DNA from: an uncultured Candidatus Saccharibacteria bacterium
Lineage (GTDB): Bacteria; Patescibacteriota; Saccharimonadia; Saccharimonadales; Saccharimonadaceae
Reading direction: 5' to 3'
Length of the DNA: 64,000 nt
NCBI GenBank assembly: GCA_958399925.1
Contig: CATXOC010000002.1
Coordinates: 170,774 to 234,773 of the forward strand
Part shown: positions 34,989-44,578 of the stretch, in pieces
Layout: each line of letters opens with the position of its first letter
Numbering within the stretch: position 1 is the stretch's first letter
Notes under the pieces: model-generated
What the model saw: the letters and a program-made list of their open reading frames with translations, nothing else
What the model was told of the DNA's origin: nothing
Databases searched by the model: none
Program-made: the position numbers and the translations under genes

Positions 34989-36569
34989 CTATAGCTCATC
35001 TCGTTTAGCGGACATGAAATTGCCCCAGCGACGGAAGAAAGCAATGATAGTCTTCATAGGTAGCTCGACAAACATATCCAGAAGACGCGAAACTATATTG
35101 ACTTTTGAATACGTCTCGCTGATATAACGCCCCACGGCAACAAATGGCATATACAAAAAATCCCTAATCACTGTAGCCGTAGTCTGCGCCTCTTCGCCAA
35201 CCTCAATCTCACGAATACGTCGACTCAAGCGGAAGCCTAGGAAACTAGCAGTTGAAATGAATACAAAGAAGATAATAAGGTGAATCCATTCGAACCGCGC
35301 AAACTTTATTAGTAGCCACGCCACACCCGAAAACACGCCGACCACAACTAAGAAATATAGGAAATTATAAGCCTTCGAGAAATGGCGTCGGTTGCCAGTA
35401 ATGAATGGCCGTTTGGGTATCGGCGAATAGAGGATACGTGTCATCTCGCGCGTTAAAGCTTTAGTATTACGTTGATCCGGCATCATAAGTGTGGCACGCA
35501 GTAATACCATGTACAACGGCGGCAGCAGCAAGTTAACACATAAGGCAATCCAAACTACCTCACCATGCACAGCCAGATCATACGGCACTTCGGCGGCAAT
35601 CCCGATAATAAATTTAGTAATAATCAAGAAGACGACACTACGGATAATACCACGATTAACTTCGCGGTTTACGTCTAGATAAGTCTTGTTAATAGCAGCA
35701 GTAAACGGGCCAAGGAACGTCTTCTCTTCGAGTAAGTGTTGACTCAAGCCATCATCGTCAACCATAGTGCGACCGAGAATACGGAAAGGTGCACCGTTAC
35801 GATCAATAATACGGACCAGCTTGTCGTGTAAATCTGACTCAAAAATACCGTCTAATTGCTGGTTAAAGTTAGCATATGCAGTGGTAGCAGTCGGACTAAT
35901 CTGATAGCGCTCCATCATATTAAGGCGAATAGCTTCCTCAGCGAGCTTTAGTAGCGCCTTCTGTGTCGCCACAAACAGAGTGGCCTCGTAGTTAACAAGC
36001 TTGTCACTTTCACCTATTTTTTCTTTGTCTATGGCGGTTAGAAAATAATTATATGCTACGTCCGCTAGACTCAGTTGCTCGCGATGATCACGCAACTGGT
36101 TTTCGATAGCAGCAGACAATGGCTTAATCACCCAACGTTCAATTTGAGCACGGTTGTATCTGTCGATCAGTCTACCCTTGAGCTTAACGGCGCTATGTAT
36201 ACGTTTAGTAATAATATCAATGGTGGTCAAGCTAATTGAATCGTTCTGCAGATAGCCGGCTAATGTTAGTTCGATAATCAGATCCTCACCACAACGTTTC
36301 AGAGCGCTATTATTTGACACCCAAAAATATTTATCAATAAAACGCGCTATCGCGTGCATTAATAACAGGTTTTCTTGGGCGTTCTGACTAGCGTTTCTAA
36401 TGCTCTCATACAGTTCGGTTAGTGCAGCACCAGTTTCCTGGACGTGCAAAGTATCTTCTTCGCCGCTGCGATTGGCATCATGTAGCCCCTTCTGCTTTTG
36501 TTGATCGGATAGCTGGATTGAGCTAAGCTCGTTTGCAAAAGCTAAAGCTAGCTGATTAGGCTGTTTCAT
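34989..36569 (-). CDS. Large membrane protein of unknown function
   Basis: A 526-residue protein. The first 300 residues are helical and hydrophilic. Four membrane helices lie at about 310-335, 345-370, 405-430 and 433-455, and a short basic C-terminus follows. The arrangement recalls the DUF3754/TMEM143 type, but I cannot confirm it. ATG at 36569 is chosen because TAATAT lies 8 nt before it and no Shine-Dalgarno is present. Confidence 0.65.
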   Translation of the reverse strand: MKQPNQLALAFANELSSIQLSDQQKQKGLHDANRSGEEDTLHVQETGAALTELYESIRNASQNAQENLLLMHAIARFIDKYFWVSNNSALKRCGEDLIIELTLAGYLQNDSISLTTIDIITKRIHSAVKLKGRLIDRYNRAQIERWVIKPLSAAIENQLRDHREQLSLADVAYNYFLTAIDKEKIGESDKLVNYEATLFVATQKALLKLAEEAIRLNMMERYQISPTATTAYANFNQQLDGIFESDLHDKLVRIIDRNGAPFRILGRTMVDDDGLSQHLLEEKTFLGPFTAAINKTYLDVNREVNRGIIRSVVFLIITKFIIGIAAEVPYDLAVHGEVVWIALCVNLLLPPLYMVLLRATLMMPDQRNTKALTREMTRILYSPIPKRPFITGNRRHFSKAYNFLYFLVVVGVFSGVAWLLIKFARFEWIHLIIFFVFISTASFLGFRLSRRIREIEVGEEAQTTATVIRDFLYMPFVAVGRYISETYSKVNIVSRLLDMFVELPMKTIIAFFRRWGNFMSAKRDEL

Positions 36570-36678
36570 ATAGATATATATTAGCACAACCAAGTATGAA
36601 ACGGCTAAAATTGCTAATCAAAAAGTCACCCCTCTCTAAGAAGTAGGTGACTATACGGCGAATTATAGATTCATATAT

Positions 36679-38202
36679 CTATACACTCTTAGCGATCTGG
36701 CTAATTTGTTCGTTGGTCAAGCGATCGTTAGTATTGATGGTGTAGACCATACCATCTTTAACAAAAGTAGCCTTGTCGTCGTAACGGTAAATGTTTGTAC
36801 CGCCTGCACTGATTTCTTCATAGGACAAGTTGTCGCTACCGCGGCTACTAGCTTTGCTACGTATTGCACGCTCAGACTCATTCGACTGACGTTGGTTAAC
36901 ACTGTAAGTTGAGCCACTGCTATCACGGTAGCTAACAGTAATTTCACCATCACTATATGCAACTGGGCCGCTAATATGGAAGCCATTTAACGCAACTGTT
37001 GGTTTAACACTAATACCAGCCTTGCTAGCAGCAACACGCACCTGAATATTAGGATACGTAGCATAAACACCATAGCCGCATAGAATAGCTAGAGCCGCAA
37101 CAGCCGTTGCGATGGCTGGCATACGAAAAGCACGCTTTCTGCGCAGATGGACTGAACGCTTTGCTGCTCTTAGCTCTTCGTCAACTTTGCTCGACTGCAG
37201 CGTATTGTGTCCTTGTTGGATCAAAGCATCAGTTACAGCATTAGCTAATTGGTCAATCTTCTCATCTGACAAAACTGGACTAATATTAGCCTGAAGGGTT
37301 GTTGATGCACCATCTGAAGCAGTTGTGTGAGCATTCGACAATGCTTTGTTATAAACATTCTTGACCTTGTGAGTCGAAATTGGCGTATTAATAGGCACCG
37401 CACTATTAGCCGGTGTGTGATACGCGCGTTGGACTGGTATAAAATTATCAATAACCTGGCCACTGGTTTGCGCCCGCTTGGTAGCTTGCAGGTTAGCAGT
37501 CTGTCGCTTAGTTAGAACTGGCTGTACGAACGCATTAGATACTGATGCCGCTTCAACCGGTTTAGACACAGTAGCTGCAGACCTGGCTAAACTAGGCGTA
37601 GCATGATGGCGCGGCGCAAAAACACTACGCGCAGGATTCACAGTGGGATTACTAGCATGACGGGCACAAGACTGCGCTTCCTTACGGATTTGTGCAATAT
37701 GATGACTGCGATCTTCGCGCAACGCCAGCGGTTCACTGTAAGTCTTGCCCGCTAGCTCACTACTAGGTTTTCTGACATAACGACGATTCAAGGTCACAGA
37801 ACCCTTTGCGCGACGTCTAGAAACTGTGTTGGCAACACCACGAATGCGCTGTCTAAACTGATTCTCAGCCTCTGATATAGGTTTAATCTCGCGTGGTGCA
37901 CCACCTTCTACGTAATTACTAATCCAACTCGGCAGATTACCGCTAGCAACAGTTTTAGCCGCATGCTTAATCTCTTTAGCGCTCTTCTTCACCGGTTGAA
38001 CGGTAGCATCAGCAACAGCATCACCCAATATAGCTGCACGCTCAGCGGCGATTTTCACTTGCTCGTCATGAAGTGAGCTTGCAGCAACAGACGGACGCAG
38101 ATCTGCAAAGTCATCGGTCGGCCGCTGCTCAGCTGACTGTTCCTTGATTCTTAGACCAGTGGTCGCGTCATAACGCTGACCATTGATGATTACAATCCCC
38201 AT
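36679..38202 (-). CDS. Single-TM protein with C-terminal DUF4367-like domain
   Basis: A 507-residue protein. Residues 1-340 are low-complexity, Ala/Ser/Thr/Arg-rich and probably disordered cytosolic sequence. A membrane helix sits at about 352-372, followed by an external domain of about 130 residues that ends DGMVYTINTNDRLTNEQISQIAKSV, similar to the end of DUF4367-type domains. Function unknown. AGAGAGGATTA before the ATG serves as Shine-Dalgarno. It diverges from the PEGA protein at 38330. Confidence 0.7.
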   Translation of the reverse strand: MGIVIINGQRYDATTGLRIKEQSAEQRPTDDFADLRPSVAASSLHDEQVKIAAERAAILGDAVADATVQPVKKSAKEIKHAAKTVASGNLPSWISNYVEGGAPREIKPISEAENQFRQRIRGVANTVSRRRAKGSVTLNRRYVRKPSSELAGKTYSEPLALREDRSHHIAQIRKEAQSCARHASNPTVNPARSVFAPRHHATPSLARSAATVSKPVEAASVSNAFVQPVLTKRQTANLQATKRAQTSGQVIDNFIPVQRAYHTPANSAVPINTPISTHKVKNVYNKALSNAHTTASDGASTTLQANISPVLSDEKIDQLANAVTDALIQQGHNTLQSSKVDEELRAAKRSVHLRRKRAFRMPAIATAVAALAILCGYGVYATYPNIQVRVAASKAGISVKPTVALNGFHISGPVAYSDGEITVSYRDSSGSTYSVNQRQSNESERAIRSKASSRGSDNLSYEEISAGGTNIYRYDDKATFVKDGMVYTINTNDRLTNEQISQIAKSV

Positions 38203-38329
38203 TAATCCTCTCTTTCTCTTTAGCTATATTTTAACGGTTATGCTCCAATAGTGCAAGTGCTTGAAACAACGGCTGTTTTAGTTTACTATAATCACTAATA
38301 AATAATAGATATAAGATAGATAGGAAAAT

Positions 38330-39787
38330 ATGGTTGATGACAATAAACGGCGGCGAAAAGAGCTAGCACTGCGTTTCTTTACTTACGGCGTAATGACAAT
38401 TGCAGTTATTGTAGGCGTGATATTTTGTGTAGCTTGGGCGATGGGTTATCGTTTTGATCTGCGCTCAGGACAGCTATCACAAGTTGCACTACTACAATTC
38501 AACACTTACCCAACAGGTGCTTTGGTCAGCGTCAACAAAACTAACTTATCTACACACACGCCGACACGCGCCAATGTGCGAACTGGCAATCTAACAATTA
38601 CGATGCAGAAAGACGGCTACCGTGCGTGGTCAAGGCGAGTTACCACTGCGCCCAGCACCGTGCAATGGCTGGATTACGTGCGCTTAATCCCTGAGAAGAT
38701 TTCAACAAAGTCAATAAAATCGTTCAATAACTTGTCAGACGCGAAAGCGTCGCCAAATCGCAAATGGTTAGCGCTCATAACCAACAGCGATTCGCACAGT
38801 CTAACCTTACTAGACATATCTAGCCCCGAAAACGTCAAAACCAGCGAAATTAAGTACAATGATGATGTCATCAGCCCCACTCCCGAGGGTGTCAGCGAGA
38901 GTTTTACAATCGTCGAATGGGATAGTGGTTCGCGATACATATTAATTAGACATAGCTATGGCGACCAAACAGAGTATATTAAGATTGACCGTCAAGACAG
39001 GGATAAGACACAGAATCTGACCCGCGATTTTGCAATGAGTCTAGTCAATCCGCATTTTTCGGGTAACAGTGGCAACGTGTTTTACGCCTTAACCGATGGT
39101 AGCATCCGTAAGCTAGACTACGGCGACAAGTCGGTTTCTACACCACTAGATAACAATGTGACTGAATATAAATTATATGGCACCAGTCGATTAGTCTATG
39201 TATCAAAAACTACCGAAGACAATAAACCTAAGCAGACCGTTTCTATCTACAACGATGGCAAAGTACAGCAAATCAAGCAGTTCAAAGACGACAAACCGGT
39301 GCATGTTGCATTCACGGAATACAATAATGAAGATTACTTAGCCTGGTCACATGATGGCAAAATAACACTACTACCTAATCCACTAGACGAAAGCAGTTTA
39401 TTAAACGGTGGCAGCGAGCACGCCGAGACCGGCAAAGATAATATAACAACCCTAGACATGAATGCTGATTGGGTGAAATTTAACAATAGCGGGCGCCTGC
39501 TACTAGCTGGCAAAGACAAAAAGGTGCTGGTCTATGACCCAGAGACAGACAGCCAATATCAGCTAAGTCTCAGCCAATCAGGCGAACCATTCTTCATTGA
39601 TGATTATCACATTGTTGATCAGAACAATGATGAGTTAACCATTATGGACTTTGACGGCACCAATCGCCAACACGTTGTATCTGGTCGTTTGCCAGCAGTA
39701 CTATCTAACGACAATAAATACCTATTTAGCCTGGACAATATCAGCGGCGGCGTTGTTTTACAACGTAGTAATATGACAGCTAATTAA
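38330..39787 (+). CDS. Membrane-anchored PEGA-domain beta-propeller-like protein
   Basis: A 485-residue protein with one N-terminal membrane helix (about 17-42), a PEGA domain (about 60-120: FNTYPTGALVSVN, LTITMQKDGYRAWSR) and a long strand-rich region with WD40-like repeats (WLALITNSDSHSLTLLD, NKYLFSLDN). PEGA domains are found in surface proteins, so a cell-envelope structural or binding role is inferred. A weak GGAAAA site lies before the ATG. It converges with the sortase gene, overlapping it by 4 bp. Confidence 0.8.
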   Translation: MVDDNKRRRKELALRFFTYGVMTIAVIVGVIFCVAWAMGYRFDLRSGQLSQVALLQFNTYPTGALVSVNKTNLSTHTPTRANVRTGNLTITMQKDGYRAWSRRVTTAPSTVQWLDYVRLIPEKISTKSIKSFNNLSDAKASPNRKWLALITNSDSHSLTLLDISSPENVKTSEIKYNDDVISPTPEGVSESFTIVEWDSGSRYILIRHSYGDQTEYIKIDRQDRDKTQNLTRDFAMSLVNPHFSGNSGNVFYALTDGSIRKLDYGDKSVSTPLDNNVTEYKLYGTSRLVYVSKTTEDNKPKQTVSIYNDGKVQQIKQFKDDKPVHVAFTEYNNEDYLAWSHDGKITLLPNPLDESSLLNGGSEHAETGKDNITTLDMNADWVKFNNSGRLLLAGKDKKVLVYDPETDSQYQLSLSQSGEPFFIDDYHIVDQNNDELTIMDFDGTNRQHVVSGRLPAVLSNDNKYLFSLDNISGGVVLQRSNMTAN

Positions 39788-41250
39788 AAACCAAATATTT
39801 TTTCAAGTAGCGTTTTAGGCTTACCTGTAATGCTGGTGGCTGCAGTTTTAACTTGAACATTATCACTGTTTATTTCAGTGTCACTATCATTAGGATCTGG
39901 ATAAACTTGTTCACCGATAACCAACAAACGGTTGCGAGTAGTGCCTGGCGGATCACAGGTAATTAGAGTAGCATACGGCTTATCACTACCGAGATTCAGC
40001 TGATCCAGCTGCGTCGGCGATATAACCTTAATCTGCGCAACTTTGTAAGTATAACGCTTACCACCGTAATCAAGATAGAATAAGTCACCATTAGTCATGC
40101 GGTTTAGCTGAACGAATACAAATTTATAATTACCTGGTTCAAAAAAGTCAGCACTACTATGCCCTAGAATTACCGTGTTGCCCTTCTGCCCCGGTATAGC
40201 GTCAGCATTAGCACTAGCAATCGGATAGTGTATCGGGCCATTTTGCAACGCACGTTGCGAACTTTGTTCACTCAAGTCAGTCATGCCGTATGTAACTGGC
40301 GCGTTAACATTTATTTTCGGAATAATCACACGAGGTTCTGTACTAACAGGCTGGCCTTCACCGGTGCCAATAATAATTGTCTGGTTAGATGATGTGCCGG
40401 GACTGACAAAACTAGCTAAGCTAGCCATCCATTGACCATTGAACTGCAAGAAGGCGACAACCAGTAGCGCAACCAGCCCTGCAAATGCTGGCCAGAACCA
40501 AATACGTTTGCGCAGTTTAGTAGTACTAGCTTTCACTTTGTCGGTAATCTCTTTACGAAGCGCCGCCTGCACTTCGTTCTGATCAAGCTTACCATCGGGC
40601 TCTTTCTGATCAACCACACTCGCTTTCTGCTGTGCAAACTTCTTGTACTGTTGTTGCAATGCGGCAACATAGTAGCTCTCGTAGTACTTTTGATAATACT
40701 GTTGCCATGCTGTATGGTAGCGCCTTTGCGCTTCGGCAATTGCAGACGCCTCCGCCTGTCGCACAGCAATCCGGTGAGCCGCCTGTTTAATCTCAGGTGT
40801 CATAGCACGATTTAACCGTTCTGTATACGAAGTAGCCGTATGCGTATCTGCGTACTGACTATTCTGCGGTAGATCGGTTGTTACAGGCTGGACATTATGA
40901 TTTAGCGACCCTGCTCCACGATTATCACTAGTAAAGGTAATCGTTGGATTACTGGCGCTACCACGGCTATTCATAATGGCACCATTAGGCGTTGGTAATT
41001 TAACCGGCGGCAATACCATTGGTTGCTTAATCGACCGGGGTACAGCTGCAGGTCGTGGAGTTGATGCCTCAACCATAGGTTCTTGCGAGCGCAGTTTTAA
41101 TGCTGGCTCAGTAGTCGTTGACTTATGCAGAGATGATACAGCTGACTTCCCAGTTTGGCTCGTATGTCCTTCGGGTAACACTAAATGGCGTGAATCATGA
41201 TAGATATTGAATACATGATCACCACTTTTTTGCCCTCCCTGATTATTCAT
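39784..41250 (-). CDS. Sortase with long N-terminal extension
   Basis: A 488-residue transpeptidase. About 230 N-terminal residues are disordered and Gln/Tyr-rich, then a membrane helix lies at about 250-270. The sortase domain follows (about 300-450): VIIPKINVNAPVTYG, NTVILGHSS with the catalytic His, and TLITCDPPGTTRNRLLV with the catalytic Cys and Arg. It should anchor surface proteins to the envelope. I see no LPxTG-type substrate in this window. TGG-TAAAAT (41258-41263) sits 7 nt before the ATG. Confidence 0.92.
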   Translation of the reverse strand: MNNQGGQKSGDHVFNIYHDSRHLVLPEGHTSQTGKSAVSSLHKSTTTEPALKLRSQEPMVEASTPRPAAVPRSIKQPMVLPPVKLPTPNGAIMNSRGSASNPTITFTSDNRGAGSLNHNVQPVTTDLPQNSQYADTHTATSYTERLNRAMTPEIKQAAHRIAVRQAEASAIAEAQRRYHTAWQQYYQKYYESYYVAALQQQYKKFAQQKASVVDQKEPDGKLDQNEVQAALRKEITDKVKASTTKLRKRIWFWPAFAGLVALLVVAFLQFNGQWMASLASFVSPGTSSNQTIIIGTGEGQPVSTEPRVIIPKINVNAPVTYGMTDLSEQSSQRALQNGPIHYPIASANADAIPGQKGNTVILGHSSADFFEPGNYKFVFVQLNRMTNGDLFYLDYGGKRYTYKVAQIKVISPTQLDQLNLGSDKPYATLITCDPPGTTRNRLLVIGEQVYPDPNDSDTEINSDNVQVKTAATSITGKPKTLLEKIFGF

Positions 41251-41452
41251 TGACTATATTTTACCACAGCGCGCAGAATGGTAGTATACTCGCCTAAGCC
41301 ATATAATTCAGCAACGAATAGTAGAAGTCATACGATTGAGGTATTCTGCGATACCATTGGCACGATATAAGTATGTAGACGCGGTAGATAGTTACAACCA
41401 CTACTGCATTAATCGTCTTACTCAATATTTTACATGTAGCTCCGATGACGAA

Positions 41453-42030
41453 TTATTGACTATGCCCGCAGAAGTGGGCGCAATATTCCCAGATTACAGC
41501 ATTCCACATCGGGTGATACTTCTTTGAAAATACATCCGGCATCAAATAGCCAATTGCTTTAATAGGTATAATATCACAACGATTAACATAGTATATGCCG
41601 ATATATAAGCCTTCAACTGGCATGTCCGTTATTCCATCCAGACGCATAGCTTCATTAAGTATAGCTTGGATGGTGCCGCCCCATCCTACATCAACAATCA
41701 CTAAGCACTCAGTATCCAATGAATAGAATCTTCTAGCATATTCATACGACTCGCGCAATTTCTTAATTTGGCTGGGCTTCGCGTTCTTAATGTCATCCAA
41801 AAAGCCTTATAGAAATCTTTATCGCTACACGTATTGAGATTTAGCTCACTATATGGATAGCCTTTGTCGAAGAAAAATTCATATATCTCACGTCGCTGCT
41901 CATTCATTTCACCCATACAGAATGATCTAAAGATCGACTCAGCATTGTAGTCAAGATCAGAGCTTGTAGCCAATAAATAAGCTAATGCACGAAATACACA
42001 GCGACAATTAAGCTCCTCGGCAAGCAATCA
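41453..42030 (-). pseudogene. Decayed gene, HAD/glycosyltransferase-associated type
   Basis: Two overlapping frames join into one protein. The upstream part (to about 41808) has LNCRCVFRALAYLLATSSDLDY and the downstream part ECLVIVDVGWGGTIQAI, followed by VEGLYIGIYY. That pattern resembles HAD-like proteins from glycan-biosynthesis loci. A one-base change in a run of five T at about 41802-41808 shifts the frame, and an in-frame TGA (42028-42030) interrupts the 5' side, beyond which similarity is lost. An assembly error at the T run could explain the shift but not the TGA. Confidence 0.55.
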
Positions 42031-42390
42031 CAATAGCGGTTCAAACCATATATCTATATGTAATATCATTTCTTAGCAACCGAGCGAAATTGCTTCTCTT
42101 CTGGCTGTATACGACGCAACAGTATAGTGTCAAATATATCCAATGTAATTCTGTACTATCTAATTTCTTTAGGAGACGTCGACTAAAGAGATCACCCCAA
42201 CACACATCTTAAATAGGTATTCATAAATCTACCTGTAATACTCCTTTAATTTATACTTGTTGGACACATAATATAACATATGAACACAAACTCTGGCACA
42301 CATGGACAATAAACAGATAGATGCGTTAGTAGCAATATCGTACCTTGACTTTCTGGAATAGTTATTGAGATGTGGTAATATGGTAGCATG

Positions 42391-42411
42391 ATGGTAGCAA
42401 AGTGCTACCAT
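42391..42411. repeat. Inverted repeat upstream of the gene at 42440
   Basis: Perfect 9-bp arms ATGGTAGCA/TGCTACCAT around AAG, with another TGGTAGCA copy just upstream (42381-42388). It may be an operator or a short hairpin in the leader. The rest of 42031-42390 holds nothing I can support. Confidence 0.45.
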
Positions 42412-42439
42412 TCGCAACTATCGAGAGGATGTGGTTAAG

Positions 42440-43000
42440 ATGAGTAAGTCTCATCATGACAAGAAAAAACTAACCTTACAAGACATAGAGAAAGGCTATC
42501 GACCAGTAATACATCGCACAATTGAGCTCAAAGAGAGCATAACTTGGCTAAGTCAGCGTATAACTAAAATACACATTTTATACGCCTGGAGCTATAGTGA
42601 AGAACTTTGGCGTGCCGATAAAGTCACTGGATTCACAGAGGACAATAAAAAAGTATCAATGTCAACATACCGCGAGTCTGACGGTCTTAATGTAAAGTTG
42701 AAACAATCTGCCTTGTCTTTGCACAAAGGAGCTATCGATACAACGAATACTCTTAGTATTAGCACCAACTGCATGCCCGATAATAAGCCAACGTCCAAAT
42801 CAGATGTCGGCATCGGCGACGTAATTCGTCGAATTATCGAAAACAATCGCGAGCAGTCTACAGTGAAAGAAGAAGATATCCGTATAGAGAAGGTCGAACT
42901 CAGAGGTCAGTTTGCTCCTGTTGTTAGCAGAAAATATGCTCACGCGCAAAAGGAGGCTATAGTTAAGAGAAATATATCGAACATCGCTGTTCGTAAATAA
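42440..43000 (+). CDS. Basic orphan protein of unknown function
   Basis: A 186-residue soluble, Lys-rich protein with no family I recognise. The N-terminal part (MSKSHHDKKKLTLQDIE) is basic and the middle is likely beta/alpha. GAGAGG precedes either GTG at 42431 (2 nt) or ATG at 42440 (about 10 nt); ATG is preferred on spacing. It is followed by a strong terminator and lies beside the pseudogene, in a region with lower gene density that may be acquired. Confidence 0.6.
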   Translation: MSKSHHDKKKLTLQDIEKGYRPVIHRTIELKESITWLSQRITKIHILYAWSYSEELWRADKVTGFTEDNKKVSMSTYRESDGLNVKLKQSALSLHKGAIDTTNTLSISTNCMPDNKPTSKSDVGIGDVIRRIIENNREQSTVKEEDIRIEKVELRGQFAPVVSRKYAHAQKEAIVKRNISNIAVRK

Positions 43001-43037
43001 TCACATTCAATAGACGCTTCGGCGCCTAGCACCTTAT

Positions 43038-43062
43038 AAGGCTGGTCATTACGACCAGCCTT
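43038..43062. terminator. Bidirectional terminator between the 42440 gene and hsp20
   Basis: A 10-bp perfect stem AAGGCTGGTC/GACCAGCCTT with loop ATTAC and T-rich flank (TATTTACTTT) on the plus strand. It lies between convergent genes. Confidence 0.8.
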
Positions 43063-43092
43063 ATTTACTTTAATGAAAATCAGCTATTTCAG

Positions 43093-43524
43093 CTATTTAT
43101 TGCCCTTGCCGTCACCAATTTCAATCTTACGGCTATCTGGCAATTGCGCCATTGGTATAGTTATAATCAGCTTACCGTTTACTAGGTCAGCCTTAATATC
43201 CTCTTTCTTTGCACGAGTCGGCAAGCTAATTGAACGGTAGAAACTGTTACTACTTTCGCGAATGACATATTTCTTGCCTTTATCTTCTTCCTTTTCGTGA
43301 CGCTCGGCACTGATAACCAAGTTATTGCCATTTACCTGAATATCAACATCTTTGCGATCAAAGTTTGGCAGGTGCGCCTCGACAACTAGATTATTGCCCT
43401 GCTCATAGACATCCGTGGTTGGGATGTTGCTAGTCGTATCTGGCACAAATAGATCATCGCCGAAAAATTGACGCTGCAAGGCGTTTAATTCCTCAAAGGG
43501 ATCATACTTAACAATATTGCTCAT
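43093..43524 (-). CDS. Small heat-shock protein, Hsp20 family
   Basis: A 143-residue ATP-independent chaperone that holds unfolding proteins. The alpha-crystallin domain spans about 40-135: VYEQGNNLVVEAHLPNFDRK, NNLVISAERHEKEE, and the closing LVNGKLIITIPM, with a short C-terminal tail. AGGAGG lies before the ATG. The promoter carries a CIRCE inverted repeat, predicting control by the HrcA repressor, which is not in this window. Confidence 0.93.
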   Translation of the reverse strand: MSNIVKYDPFEELNALQRQFFGDDLFVPDTTSNIPTTDVYEQGNNLVVEAHLPNFDRKDVDIQVNGNNLVISAERHEKEEDKGKKYVIRESSNSFYRSISLPTRAKKEDIKADLVNGKLIITIPMAQLPDSRKIEIGDGKGNK

Positions 43525-43613
43525 ATTCCTCCTTTATTTAAGATTCTAATTACACGATAGTTTGACGGTAATCATATCTATACCTTTTAGCTCTTTCAAA
43601 CCATCTATGTATA

Positions 43614-43651
43614 GTTATAGCCCGTTGGCACTCTAATGTCAAGAGTGCCAA
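43614..43651 (-). promoter_or_regulatory. hsp20 promoter with embedded CIRCE operator
   Basis: TTGGCACTC (43625-43633), 9-nt spacer, GAGTGCCAA (43643-43651) matches the CIRCE layout with perfect symmetry. On the minus strand the -35 TTGACA (43637-43642) overlaps the spacer and right arm, and the -10 TATAAC (43614-43619) follows after 17 nt, so HrcA would block RNA polymerase. Confidence 0.88.
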
Positions 43652-43690
43652 GCGTAAACATGATTAGCCATCGAATCTATTTATAATAGT

Positions 43691-43719
43691 TTATCAAGCT
43701 CCCCAAAGTATGATATAAT
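43691..43719 (+). promoter_or_regulatory. Promoter of tRNA-Leu
   Basis: TTATCA (43691-43696), 17-nt spacer, TGA-TATAAT (43714-43719), 17 nt before the mature tRNA. Confidence 0.7.
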
Positions 43720-43736
43720 ACTAGCGTCAACCATTT

Positions 43737-43824
43737 GGGCGAATGGCGGAATTGGTAGACGCTGCAGACTTAAAATCTGCTGGCATTGTATGCCGTGAGG
43801 GTTCAAGTCCCTCTTCGCCCACCA
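43737..43824 (+). tRNA. tRNA-Leu (anticodon UAA)
   Basis: An 88-nt type II tRNA with encoded CCA. The acceptor stem GGGCGAA pairs with TTCGCCC; the anticodon arm CAGACTTAAAATCTG gives UAA; a variable arm (TGGCATTGTATGCCG) and T arm GAGGGTTCAAGTCCCTC follow. Reads UUA (and UUG by wobble). Confidence 0.97.
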
Positions 43825-43843
43825 ACGAAATTATTATAAGTTT

Positions 43844-44224
43844 ATGACAAAATTATTTACCCCCGTAAAGAACTGGTCACTAGATGTTACAAAAATGCAA
43901 CCAGCAACGCGCTGGCTGTTCGCATCAGCGCTGATTATGGTTCCGATCATGGGGCTATTTTTATTGGGTCTTGCTATAGACTGGCTTTTACAAGAGTATG
44001 CCAAATTTGCCTATGTAGGTATAGGACTAGGCATTATTTGCTCGCTAACATTATTGGTTTGGCAAGGACGCAAGATGCTTTACGTAGACGGTAATTACAA
44101 CAATAGCGTAAAAACATTGCCAAAGAAGGATAAAGCAGCTAATATCGCCAAGACAACTAAAACCGCCAAGGTAGCCAAAGTAACAAAGCCAGCAGAGGCA
44201 ACCAAAGTAGTCAAAAGCAACTAA
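43844..44224 (+). CDS. Small two-TM protein with Lys-rich tail
   Basis: A 126-residue protein with two membrane helices (about 24-46 and 52-72) and a C-terminal tail rich in Lys, Thr, Ala and Val with TAKVAKV-type repeats. No family recognised. It begins 20 bp after tRNA-Leu with no Shine-Dalgarno; TATTAT lies 6 nt before the ATG, so it may be transcribed on its own or follow the tRNA. Its 3' end abuts the terminator of the minus-strand RNA at 44246. Confidence 0.65.
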   Translation: MTKLFTPVKNWSLDVTKMQPATRWLFASALIMVPIMGLFLLGLAIDWLLQEYAKFAYVGIGLGIICSLTLLVWQGRKMLYVDGNYNNSVKTLPKKDKAANIAKTTKTAKVAKVTKPAEATKVVKSN

Positions 44225-44253
44225 AGATTCTAAAGAAAAAAGCCAATAAAAAA

Positions 44254-44335
44254 GAGCCCATATTCTGCGATTTGCTTGACTTCGATAAAGAGTACACCGA
44301 AAAGGACATTGTCCAATCACAGAAAATATGAGCTC
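44254..44335 (-). terminator. Terminator-like long stem ending the micro-ORF RNA
   Basis: GAGCCCATATTCTG (44254-44267) pairs with 44320-44335 with one bulge and one G-U pair; the enclosed part has a GGAC/GTCC hairpin. On the minus strand the stem is followed by TTTTTT. Confidence 0.7.
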
Positions 44336-44521
44336 AAACCTCAGTAATTCAGAAAGACCGCAGCCGAACAGTTCAGCCAGGAAACCTGACTCTCACTAAC
44401 GCCGTTGTTAGGAGAGCCAGGGACTTCCTGCTGCGTCAGCTACTTCAAGAGTCTCATTTATAATGCATAGACTTTGTCTAATTATACAAATGAGTTATTC
44501 CTGAAATACACATCATCCCAC

Positions 44522-44548
44522 CTATTGCAGTGGAATTTATATTACCAT
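44522..44548 (-). pseudogene. Decayed third copy of the micro-ORF
   Basis: The frame has the same length and TAG position as the two intact copies, but codon 4 is TAA instead of TAT and the Shine-Dalgarno is lost. It would read MVI-stop-IPLQ. Confidence 0.55.
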
Positions 44549-44578
44549 ATTGACTAAACCGTGGATTATGCATCCTAG

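Noticed and set aside
41336..41527. Plus-strand open frame of 63 codons in the pseudogene region
   Set aside because: No Shine-Dalgarno or -10 box in place, no recognisable composition, and it overlaps the antisense side of the decayed gene.
42229..42417. Minus-strand open frame of 62 codons
   Set aside because: No start signal, unusual Cys/Tyr composition, and it overlaps the leader of the gene at 42440.
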